Below, one piece after another: positions 8,473 to 15,892 of a DNA stretch of 64,000 nucleotides. The position numbers and the translations under genes were made by a program. Position 1 is the first letter of the stretch, and every line of letters starts with the position of its first letter. The notes under the pieces were generated by a model. That model was not told the DNA's origin. It was given only the letters and a program-made list of their open reading frames with translations, and searched no databases. Source of the stretch: Neorhizobium galegae bv. orientalis str. HAMBI 540 (GTDB lineage: Bacteria > Pseudomonadota > Alphaproteobacteria > Rhizobiales > Rhizobiaceae); assembly GCF_000731315.1 (NCBI RefSeq), contig NZ_HG938353.1, forward strand, positions 372,001-436,000, written 5' to 3'.

Positions 8473-9699
8473 ATGGTCAGCATCCTCACAAATACGTCCG
8501 CAATTGCCGCCCTCCAAACGCTGCGCTCGATAGGTGCCTACCTATTTGATAGCCAGCAGCAGGTCAGCTCGGGCCTGCGAGTGAAAACCGCGTCGGATAA
8601 TGCGGCTTATTGGTCGATTGCAACGACGATGCGCTCGGACAACGGCGCACTTTCCGCCGTTCGGGATGCGCTGGGGTTGGGTGCTGCTACAGTCGACACC
8701 GCTTATGCGGGCATGGAAGTTACAGTCGACATCATCGCCGAAATCAAGAACCGTCTGACGGCCGCCGCCGAATCTGGTGTGGATCGTTCGAAGATTCAGG
8801 AAGAAATCGACCAGCTGCAAGATCAACTGTTGTCGGTCGCCAATGCATCATCATTTGCTGGTGAGAACTGGCTTATCGGCCATCCGAACGTCAACGGCTT
8901 CGTCTATGCCGGGCCAGACAACCCCAATCCCTTCCCGTTGTTGGAGGGCGATAAGAAACTGGTCGCATCCTTCACGCGCGATAGCGCCGGGAATGCGTCG
9001 GTCCAAACCATCGACATCAAGCGAACAACCAAGGACGTTGTGTTTGCTCCGGCCCGTTACGAGCCGGGCGCTCCCCTGATCGGCGTGCAGACCGGCTACG
9101 GCATTGCGGATAGTCCGATCAAATACGAGATGATCTACATCCCCGATGACGTTTTCAACGTTCCTAGGCCTGTAGCCTTTCTGGACTACCAATCGAGCTG
9201 GGAACGAGTGAGTGATGACCTCTATTCCGACGGCACCGACTATTTCACTCGCCTCAACGGCTTTTTCGTCAAGGCGGTCGATGCCTCAGGCAAGATTGAT
9301 ACAACAAGTACGACCGCGAGCCATGGCTTCAATCCGGACGTTACGGTTGCGAGCCTCGACATAACGAAGCTTGATGAGTATTCAGCGCAGTTCGTCGGCA
9401 CGCAAGCACCAGTGGAGTTTGCGCTCGATGTGCTTATTTCATTCGTCGACAGCAAGCTGCAGGATGCCGTCGACGTCTCGGCGAAGTACGGCGCGCTCTC
9501 CAAGAGGATCGAAATACAACAGAATTTCGCAATGGAATTGGCCGACTCTTTTGACCGGGGCGTCGGCCGCCTCGTTGATGCCGACATGAATCAGGCGTCC
9601 ACGCGGTTGAAAGCCCTGCAGGCCCAAGAGCAACTTGCCACCCAAGCGCTCAGCATCGCGAATGAAAGTCCGAACGCCCTTCTACGACTGTTTCAGTGA
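8473..9699 (+). CDS. Orphan rhizobial-type flagellin
   Basis: The 408-residue product has both conserved ends of flagellin. The N-terminal D0/D1 part is NTSAIAALQTLRSIGAYLFD, QQVSSGLRVKTASDNAAYWS and ALGLGAATVDTAYAGM; the C-terminal coiled part is RIEIQQNFAMELADSFDRGV with DMNQASTRLKALQAQEQLATQALSIANESP. The central ~200 residues are variable and would be surface-exposed. Flagellins are exported by the flagellar type III system and polymerise into the filament. No other flagellar gene is nearby. No ribosome site is visible before the ATG (preceded by TTTATTGGTTTTCC), so translation may be weak. Its 3' end overlaps the convergent recombinase gene by 50 bases. Confidence 0.9.
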   Translation: MVSILTNTSAIAALQTLRSIGAYLFDSQQQVSSGLRVKTASDNAAYWSIATTMRSDNGALSAVRDALGLGAATVDTAYAGMEVTVDIIAEIKNRLTAAAESGVDRSKIQEEIDQLQDQLLSVANASSFAGENWLIGHPNVNGFVYAGPDNPNPFPLLEGDKKLVASFTRDSAGNASVQTIDIKRTTKDVVFAPARYEPGAPLIGVQTGYGIADSPIKYEMIYIPDDVFNVPRPVAFLDYQSSWERVSDDLYSDGTDYFTRLNGFFVKAVDASGKIDTTSTTASHGFNPDVTVASLDITKLDEYSAQFVGTQAPVEFALDVLISFVDSKLQDAVDVSAKYGALSKRIEIQQNFAMELADSFDRGVGRLVDADMNQASTRLKALQAQEQLATQALSIANESPNALLRLFQ

Positions 9700-10252
9700 C
9701 GTGCTTCCGTAGATGCCTTCGAACCGTTCTTGGATGCACTCGGTACTGGAGGGCTATGATTTCTAGCGAAAGGTTTTCCTGGAAATGCGCCCGGTACACA
9801 TCAGCAATCTGCTCCTGAGTAAGCGACGGTCGGCGGCCAAGCAGTCGACCCTTAGCTTTGGCGGCGGCAATCCCTGCTGCGGAACGTTCGGATATCAGAC
9901 GTCGTTCAAATTCGGCCAACGCGGCAAAGATATGAAAAACTAAAGCGCCTGCGGGGTTTCCAGTGTCCATGGATTCCGTCAGCGAGAGGAACTCTACTCC
10001 CCTGTTTTGCAGCCGCGTTACTGTTTTTACCAGGTGAATCAGAGACCGACCGAGACGATCCAGTCGCCACACGATGAGCGTGTCACCTCGTTTAAGCCGT
10101 CGCAATGCCTTTGTTAGGCCAGGCCGATTTGTGATCGCGCCCGAAAATCCTTCGTCTTCAAAAATGACGTCACAACCGGCTGCAACCAAAGCGTTCAACT
10201 GCAAATCCAGATTTTGCTCTGTGGTCGATACCCTCGCGTAACCTATTCTCAT
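9650..10252 (-). CDS. Serine recombinase (resolvase/invertase family)
   Basis: The 200-residue protein begins MRIGYARVSTTEQNLDLQ with the catalytic Ser9. It has the RLDRLGRS motif and the long E helix region (FHIFAALAEFERRLISERS), and a C-terminal helix-turn-helix (LSLEIIALQYRVHPRTVRRH). This is the full small-serine-recombinase architecture of Tn3 resolvases and Hin/Gin invertases. These enzymes cut at a 2-bp core within paired inverted-repeat sites. The start is at 10252, preceded by GGAAAG. Two closely related 22-bp palindromes lie just upstream (10288-10309 and 10396-10417) and are candidate sites. No transposase accompanies it. The last ~15 codons overlap the flagellin gene. Confidence 0.9.
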   Translation of the reverse strand: MRIGYARVSTTEQNLDLQLNALVAAGCDVIFEDEGFSGAITNRPGLTKALRRLKRGDTLIVWRLDRLGRSLIHLVKTVTRLQNRGVEFLSLTESMDTGNPAGALVFHIFAALAEFERRLISERSAAGIAAAKAKGRLLGRRPSLTQEQIADVYRAHFQENLSLEIIALQYRVHPRTVRRHLRKHVTETVVEGRSDFHSRC

Positions 10253-10287
10253 GATCTTTCCGAGATTTCCTTGGAATCGGCGCGATT

Positions 10288-10417
10288 GACAAAACCAACC
10301 AATTTTGTCCAACCACGTTTGCCGACGTGCAATAAATGTATGCGTTCAAGGTTCTCAGGGACCTACGCAAGGTACGACATCAATTCTGGTTCGATGACAA
10401 AATTGGTTCGTTTTGTC
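10288..10417. promoter_or_regulatory. Pair of 22-bp palindromic sites between recombinase and LuxR genes
   Basis: Both copies (10288-10309 and 10396-10417) have the form GACAAAA-N8-TTTTGTC. The eight central bases are CCAACCAA in the first and TTGGTTCG in the second. The second copy read on the opposite strand matches the first at 21 of 22 positions, so the pair is in inverted orientation, 86 bases apart. The interval contains the only room for the divergent promoters of the recombinase (start 10252) and the LuxR-type gene (start 10466). They could be recombinase crossover/res subsites or operators. Confidence 0.7.
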
Positions 10418-10465
10418 CTTCACCGACAGCCAAGATTTGTCGTGTTGCCCTGCAGGAGTTGTTTC

Positions 10466-11122
10466 GTGCGAGGGGTGAAATCCTTTTCAGCCTGCGTGCA
10501 CGACTTGATGGACGCCTGGATCAAAAGCAGCGAGGGAGCCAAAGCTACCGACATCTACGAAGCCGTTCTTCGCCCAACGCAGCCGAACGCAATTCTGGCA
10601 CTCATCGGCTGCAAGGCTCAGGAACCAAGCAGTTTCTCAGTCGAATTTATCCGGCGCTACAGCGTTGCAACGGAAATTCTGGATTTCCCGTTGCAACAGC
10701 CGTTCAATCTCCGGAACTTCTCAGATCAAGATTACCTCCACGATATCGTGATGCCCGCGTTGACCGAGGTACTGGCCCAAAAGCGACCATTGTTTTCCAA
10801 GGGACGCACAGTCTTCCAAGGTTGCAGGATTTTCCATGAAAGGCTGCTCCTTCCTCAAAAGTCCGCAACCGGAAGAAGCGAATGGTGCATCCTCTTCTCG
10901 AAGATCGACCTCCTGCTCCCTGAGGTTACAGGGTTCAAAGTGGACGACATTGATCTCAGTATCCTCCAACTGCTCACAGAAGGCGCTGCGCAGAAGGAGA
11001 TCGCGCTCAGGCTGGACCTGTCGCCTCGGACGATTGAGCATCGGATCGAGCGGCTTAAGGGGAGGGTCGGGGCAAAGAACCTACAGCACCTCGTAGCGCT
11101 CTGGATTTCGAGCAGGCTGTAA
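10466..11122 (+). CDS. LuxR-family transcriptional regulator
   Basis: The 218-residue protein ends in a LuxR/FixJ-type helix-turn-helix: DIDLSILQLLTEGAAQKEIA, then LDLSPRTIEHRIERLKGRVGA and NLQHLVAL. The N-terminal ~140 residues form a possible sensory (PAS-like) domain that I cannot name; it lacks recognisable acyl-homoserine-lactone-binding or receiver-domain motifs. I chose the GTG at 10466 because AGGAG (10454-10458) precedes it by seven bases; an ATG at 10508 is an alternative. The frame extends upstream into the palindrome region, which more likely is promoter. It is divergent from the recombinase gene. Confidence 0.8.
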   Translation: MRGVKSFSACVHDLMDAWIKSSEGAKATDIYEAVLRPTQPNAILALIGCKAQEPSSFSVEFIRRYSVATEILDFPLQQPFNLRNFSDQDYLHDIVMPALTEVLAQKRPLFSKGRTVFQGCRIFHERLLLPQKSATGRSEWCILFSKIDLLLPEVTGFKVDDIDLSILQLLTEGAAQKEIALRLDLSPRTIEHRIERLKGRVGAKNLQHLVALWISSRL

Positions 11123-11311
11123 AACGCATGCTGAAGCACAGCCTATTCCAACCACCTGCCGAGCATAAAATGTCCGCACTCCCCACTTGACGACCAAAAA
11201 TTTGTTCACTAAATGTTCCATCCATGATGAACACGGCCCGCACCATACGAATATCGATCTGATCCCGCGTCTCCACTGGAGGCAGTGAGTTCAGCGTATT
11301 CGAGTGGTCCG

Positions 11312-11908
11312 ATGGAAATTCAGCCTGTCAGCCCCCAGGGCTCGTCAATTCCGACAAAAATTTTTTATCCTCAACAGACGGTCCGGTGCTCTGGCCCAGC
11401 TGCATTCCGCAATCAGTTGGCACGCGACATCGCATGCCTTCTGGACGTCGACGATGACGTGACCTCGTGGTCATGCCTCAGCGAGGCACTCCGGTATGGC
11501 GGCGAAGTATATTTTCCTGATTTGCTCGTGGAGCGTGAGAGCTGCCGAACCCTGATTCAAGCCGACAATAGGTGCGAGGGCGCTCCAACTTGGTTGATTG
11601 AGGCCGCTCACCTGGCTGGTTTCGAAATTCAGATTCTAGCTCGGCCCGATCTGCCTGACGTACGGCTTCGGAATGCGAAAGACCTTTTGCGGTACGCGCG
11701 TTACGAAGTTGCGCTCGATGATCGAGTTCGATTGTTGGCGGCTCTAGAGGAACACGGCACTCTCACGGTGGCTGAATGCCTTTCCGTATTTCGAAACGTG
11801 CCTCCGATACCCGGTCTAGCGAGTCTGGTTCTGGCCCGTATTGTCGCCATCGATTTGGATGACGCCTTGATTGCCCCTGAGACCATAGTACGCCGCTATC
11901 GCGGTTGA
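11312..11908 (+). CDS. TnsA-endonuclease-like protein, probably catalytically degenerate
   Basis: The ~198-residue product has the layout of the TnsA N-terminal nuclease fold: an FRNQLARDIACLLDVDDDV helix, EVYFPDLLVE and TLIQAD where active members have a lysine in an ExK motif, then a helical C-terminal part (AKDLLRYARYEVALDDRVRL, LTVAECLSV). The catalytic Glu-x-Lys is not evident, suggesting a structural or DNA-binding role. A GTG at 11285 gives nine more residues but its GGAGG is only two bases away. The AAA/M41 protease gene follows after 50 bases, so the two probably form one operon. The fold call is inference. Confidence 0.5.
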   Translation: MEIQPVSPQGSSIPTKIFYPQQTVRCSGPAAFRNQLARDIACLLDVDDDVTSWSCLSEALRYGGEVYFPDLLVERESCRTLIQADNRCEGAPTWLIEAAHLAGFEIQILARPDLPDVRLRNAKDLLRYARYEVALDDRVRLLAALEEHGTLTVAECLSVFRNVPPIPGLASLVLARIVAIDLDDALIAPETIVRRYRG

Positions 11909-11958
11909 TCCCACATTACCTGTTCAGCGTTCGCGGCTCCGCCGCCAGGAGGATAATT

Positions 11959-13878
11959 GTGTCTAAAAAGATGCCTTCGCTCAAAACCCCAAACGATGTC
12001 GCTCTGTATTGTACGCTCAGGCGAGCGCTCCGAAAGGCCCCTGATTTCATCGGCGGCTACGATTGCATCGTACTTCTGAATGTGCCGTCGGACCGATGTG
12101 CGGAAGACTATGATACGTGTGCGGCAAGCCTCATGCTGCGATTGTCTGCTAATCGGGATGATATGGCGTATGTGATGATCACCGCCGCCGACAAGCCGAG
12201 GGCAATCGTCAAACGACTGGAAGCGGACCATAAGAAACGCCGACTTCTTATCTTTAAGGAACAGGCTGTTGACCTTCCGCTCCAGGTGTCATTGTCCATC
12301 GATGTCGAAGTCGATCTTGCGCCGATCTCGGTGATGGATTTTCGGATCGGCTGCCGCATTGCGTATCAGATCGATGCTACTGCTACTGAAGCGGAAGCCG
12401 CCATGAAATATCCGCTGGATCATGTATGGGCAGCACTGCGTCGCGGCCGCCCCATCAAGGGAGCCTTGGCTCGTTTGGCGAAGGCATCTGAACTCAGTAG
12501 CAGCGGATCGAAGAGTAAAGGTGAATTGCCGCTCCTAGAGGCGATGTACGGTTTTGGAGCTGCAAAGACCTGGGGCCTCGAACTTGCGCAAGACCTAAAG
12601 GACTGGCAGCGAGGCACTATCGATTGGTCAGAGGTCGATACAGGTATCGTCCTCTCGGGTCCGCCAGGTGTCGGCAAAACGCAATTTGCAGCCGCGCTCG
12701 CCCGACAATGCGGTATTCCGATTATCGCGGCCTCGCTGGCTCGTTGGCAAGCGAACGGACACCTCGGAGACCTGCTCAAGGCCATGCGAACAGACTTTGC
12801 CAAGGCAAAAGACAGTGCGCCGAGCATCCTGTTCGTAGACGAATTGGACAGCTTCGGCGACCGAAACTCATTCACCCACGATCACAAAGACTATTCGGTC
12901 CAGGTCGTGAATGCCTTCCTTGAACATTTGGACGGGCTCGACGGGCGCGAAGGTGTCGTCATGATCGGCGCGACGAACGACCTCAGTCGAATTGACCCCG
13001 CCATCCTGCGGCCGGGACGATTGGATCGACATGTTGCCATTCCATTGCCGACCGCCACGGACAGGATCGCCATCCTTCAACAGCAGCTTGGCCAAGAACT
13101 TCCAAGCAAGCATCATTCAAGGCTAGCGGCCGCGACCAGCGGCTTTTCCGGGGCCGATCTTGCAAAGGTCGCACGCGACGCAAAACGAGTTGCACGACGG
13201 GCGAGACGTCACGTGACCATGGATGATGTTGTCGAGGTATTGCCGGAACTTGTCCCGATCACGGGTAAGCTCCGGCGGGCGCTCGCCGTCCATGAAGCTG
13301 GGCACGCGGCGGCAGTGGTTGTTCTTGATCATGGCAAATTTCATGGTGCCATGATCATCGACCACACTCGCAACGATGCGGAGACCGTACCTGGCGGGGG
13401 AGCTTATTACGAGCTTCCAAATGTAGCACACCGTACCGCCCAGACCTACAGGAACCAGATCGCAGTCCTGCTCGCAGGGATGGCGGCTGAGGAGGTCTTC
13501 CTCGGAGCCATCAGCGATGGTTCCGGGGCAGGCGAACGATCCGATCTTGCACAGGCAACAAGGATCGCAACGCTGCTGCAGACAGGCTTGGGAATGGGCA
13601 ATCGTCTTCGACACAGCCTTGCGAAGAAAGACGCCGACCTCGAAAAGCTTCGCAACACTGACGCGACGATCACGGCATGGGTCGATGGCGTGCTCCAATG
13701 CGAATTCGGACGAGCAAAGCAGCTTATCTGGGAGAACCGACAACTCGTCGAGCGTATTGCTGATGAACTGGAATCCCGAGGCAAAGTGACCGCTGACCAG
13801 GTCGCCGAGATGGTGGCGAAACCCGATCTCCTCACACGCAGGGAAAGTCGCCTGCACGCCAACAACAGGACATCTTAA
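11959..13878 (+). CDS. Soluble FtsH-like AAA+ ATPase with M41 peptidase domain
   Basis: The 639-residue protein has an unknown N-terminal domain (1-180). An AAA+ module follows, with Walker A GPPGVGKT (about 234-241), Walker B ILFVDELD (about 290-297) and the second region of homology ending ILRPGRLDRHV. A zinc peptidase with HEAGH (445-449) and a third ligand Asp in GERSDLAQAT (about 529) completes it. This is FtsH chemistry, but the two N-terminal membrane helices of FtsH are absent, so it should be cytoplasmic. The GTG start follows AGGAGG at 11947-11952. The preceding TnsA-like gene is its likely partner. Housekeeping FtsH would be elsewhere. Confidence 0.85.
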   Translation: MSKKMPSLKTPNDVALYCTLRRALRKAPDFIGGYDCIVLLNVPSDRCAEDYDTCAASLMLRLSANRDDMAYVMITAADKPRAIVKRLEADHKKRRLLIFKEQAVDLPLQVSLSIDVEVDLAPISVMDFRIGCRIAYQIDATATEAEAAMKYPLDHVWAALRRGRPIKGALARLAKASELSSSGSKSKGELPLLEAMYGFGAAKTWGLELAQDLKDWQRGTIDWSEVDTGIVLSGPPGVGKTQFAAALARQCGIPIIAASLARWQANGHLGDLLKAMRTDFAKAKDSAPSILFVDELDSFGDRNSFTHDHKDYSVQVVNAFLEHLDGLDGREGVVMIGATNDLSRIDPAILRPGRLDRHVAIPLPTATDRIAILQQQLGQELPSKHHSRLAAATSGFSGADLAKVARDAKRVARRARRHVTMDDVVEVLPELVPITGKLRRALAVHEAGHAAAVVVLDHGKFHGAMIIDHTRNDAETVPGGGAYYELPNVAHRTAQTYRNQIAVLLAGMAAEEVFLGAISDGSGAGERSDLAQATRIATLLQTGLGMGNRLRHSLAKKDADLEKLRNTDATITAWVDGVLQCEFGRAKQLIWENRQLVERIADELESRGKVTADQVAEMVAKPDLLTRRESRLHANNRTS

Positions 13879-13906
13879 ACTGGTCAGTGCCCTGGCAGGA
13901 AAACCA

Positions 13907-14410
13907 TCAGGCAAAAGCCGCTGGTGCCGTAAATTTGCTGTGCCACCTGTTATCTTGGGGATTGTAGATTCCTGGAAGCGGATAGCAGCTGTTGATCAAA
14001 AGGAAATCTTTGATATTGAGAGTTGCTATCGGTAATCCATTGACGAGCGCCGTCGCCGCAATATGGAGGTCTTGCCCGTGCCGCAGGCGTTTTGCCCCAG
14101 GATGTGAAATTAGGAGATTGCGCAATCTAGGATCGGCAGCGAGGACGCCCCACACCTCAGCGATCTCTTTTCCAGTATCTAGGATCGGCATGCCGGAGGA
14201 GATCAGCTTCTGATACCAGTTAGCTAGTCGAACCGCTTTGAGCGGATCACGTGAGCACAGCTGAGCGATCCCTTGCTGAAACTCCATGATCGCGGCTGCG
14301 GGAATAAAGAGATTAGATGCCGTTTCAATGAACCGGATCACGTGTGGATGAGGTCTGCTCCTACTTGTTTCGCTCAAAACGCATGTGTCCAGTAAATATC
14401 CTATCGTCAT
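13907..14410 (-). CDS. PIN-domain toxin, VapC/FitB type, without a classical antitoxin
   Basis: The 167-residue protein starts MTIGYLLDTCVLSE and carries the acidic residues of a PIN ribonuclease: Asp8, Glu43 (AAIMEFQQG), Asp114 (HGQDLHIAATA) and Asp135 (NIKDF). VapC-type PIN toxins cleave RNA and are normally encoded after a small DNA-binding antitoxin. Here no such gene lies upstream on the same strand; instead a divergent 82-residue gene starts at 14525, and a perfect 16-bp palindrome sits between them. It converges with the AAA/M41 gene, 28 bases apart. An ATG at 14440 would add ten unlikely residues. Confidence 0.85.
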   Translation of the reverse strand: MTIGYLLDTCVLSETSRSRPHPHVIRFIETASNLFIPAAAIMEFQQGIAQLCSRDPLKAVRLANWYQKLISSGMPILDTGKEIAEVWGVLAADPRLRNLLISHPGAKRLRHGQDLHIAATALVNGLPIATLNIKDFLLINSCYPLPGIYNPQDNRWHSKFTAPAAFA

Positions 14411-14473
14411 AAAGGTACGCTCAGTTTGCAATGCGCGCACGCTCCACCATTATGGTTAAGCATCGATTAATCT

Positions 14474-14489
14474 GTATATTCGAATATAC
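14474..14489. promoter_or_regulatory. Perfect 16-bp palindrome between PIN toxin and divergent small gene
   Basis: GTATATTCGAATATAC reads identically on both strands and lies between the PIN gene start (14410) and the small gene start (14525). GTATAT/ATATAC half sites are typical of operators bound by VapB/FitA-type antitoxins. The TATATT it contains could be a -10 element for the rightward gene. Confidence 0.6.
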
Positions 14490-14524
14490 TTCCGAGCGCG
14501 CCGGAAGATTTTACAGGAATAGAT

Positions 14525-14773
14525 ATGTCTGAAGACGATCACTCCCTAGCGGGAGCCCATGAAGATAATATATCGGACGGTGCATTCCTCATCCCCGAGG
14601 AGGGCGATCTAAGGCGCTTCTTTGAAGCCTTGCGCCGAACGGGCACGCTCACTGTGAAAGACGGTTCTGAAGAATTCCTTGTCCGGATTTCGCGGTTGCA
14701 GATAACAGACGAAGCGCGAGCTTTTCTGACGCGTGGCGGCCCGATTTCTGGCAGCGGATCGAAGCAAGTGTGA
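14525..14773 (+). CDS. Small acidic protein divergent from the PIN toxin
   Basis: The 82-residue product is acidic at its N-terminus (MSEDDHSLAGAHEDN), then has a helix (EEGDLRRFFEALRRTG) and a beta-rich stretch (GTLTVKDGSEEFLVRISRL). AGGAA lies six bases before the ATG. No family is recognised and no AbrB- or ribbon-helix-helix pattern is obvious, so it is not a typical VapB. Its position beside the PIN toxin and the shared palindrome make an antitoxin role possible but unproven. Confidence 0.55.
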   Translation: MSEDDHSLAGAHEDNISDGAFLIPEEGDLRRFFEALRRTGTLTVKDGSEEFLVRISRLQITDEARAFLTRGGPISGSGSKQV

Positions 14774-14961
14774 CGCAGCTTGCCGTTCTGGCTCGGTGCC
14801 GCTTTGACACGTTGGGGAATCAGTCGGGGTCGTATAGCTTCAGCCTCCCGCCTAAAGTAGGCGACCCTAGTCGGCTGGGACGTCGTATGCCCCAGCATTC
14901 TGGGGGCTTGCAGCGCTACGGTTAATCAATACTCTCCCATCATTGCTGCGGGGATTCTTTC

Positions 14962-15525
14962 ATGCTGTTCTGGTCTTACGGCGCATTCAATATGCCATCA
15001 TCTTTCGACGAGAAGTATTGGAAGAGCATATTTTGGCTGCAGACCCACGAATTCAATGAATATGATGGGCTTACACCAACGCTGCAGAAAGCGATAGGCT
15101 GCTACGTATTTGTCATGGCACGAGGCGACGTGCTTCGACCGTGGTATGTTGGAAAGACCAACGCTCGATCCGGATTTGAGGGTGAGATTTTCACTCCCCA
15201 TAAGCTGGGCCATTATTCCACAATCATTGCAGAGGCGCGCATGGGCTGGCGGCCTCAGATGCTTCTGTTCCCACTTGTTGCAAATCAGGAGACCGCACAG
15301 CTGAGTACAGCTTACAAGTCCAGCAAACCGCTCATCGAGTGGATGGAACGCACCTTGATCGGTATGGCCTTGGCTAAGAACCCGGACCTATTTAATACCA
15401 GGGACACAGTTAAACTTCGGAACTGCATCGTAGACGGCGTGGTCGGAAAGTTTCCTAAGCGACACCGATATCCAGGTGCCATCGCTGCAAGAAAAGCGCT
15501 GACAGACCTTCAGGACTGGGACTGA
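14962..15525 (+). CDS. GIY-YIG-like nuclease family protein
   Basis: The 187-residue protein has GCYVFVMARG followed by PWYVGKTNA, the paired strands and loop of a GIY-YIG fold (here CYV...WYVGKT). A downstream Glu in LIEWMERTLIG could be the metal-binding acid. GIY-YIG domains cleave DNA in repair, homing, restriction and mobile-element contexts. No second domain is obvious. GGGGAT precedes the ATG by about seven bases; an ATG at 14992 lacks a ribosome site. It stands alone. The family call is from motif spacing and is moderately secure. Confidence 0.6.
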   Translation: MLFWSYGAFNMPSSFDEKYWKSIFWLQTHEFNEYDGLTPTLQKAIGCYVFVMARGDVLRPWYVGKTNARSGFEGEIFTPHKLGHYSTIIAEARMGWRPQMLLFPLVANQETAQLSTAYKSSKPLIEWMERTLIGMALAKNPDLFNTRDTVKLRNCIVDGVVGKFPKRHRYPGAIAARKALTDLQDWD

Positions 15526-15892
15526 CCGCTCTGCAAGACTTGCGCCAGAGCACTTGGCCCATCATGCGATCTAGCGCACGCCATTGGATGTCGCAAGGAA
15601 TGGTGACCACCAAGCCGCAACGCGCAAAAAAACCCTCGGAAGTCATTGGGATAGGCGAATCGCACGGACGGCTGCGAGGACGTGTTTCTCAAAGTACCTG
15701 CAAATAAAACCATCCGTCCGTTCCGTGAGGGATCAGGTCGCGAAGCGGAAGCTTCAAGGATCGATCTCTCTACATGTGAATAACATAAGAAAATCTCAGG
15801 AATTTGCCAAATAAACGGCTTCGCAGATTGCTAAATGTGACTAGCAGTTCTTATTTACCGGGCAGCTCACGCTACGCTACCAAGGATTGCAC
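15526..15892. other. Gene-poor stretch
   Basis: No convincing gene, RNA or repeat was found. A minus-strand frame of about 60 residues (MTSEGFFARCGLVVTIPCD...) has some protein-like character and could be a degraded remnant, but nothing identifies it. The last ~80 bases should hold the promoter of the KAP NTPase gene. Confidence 0.5.
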
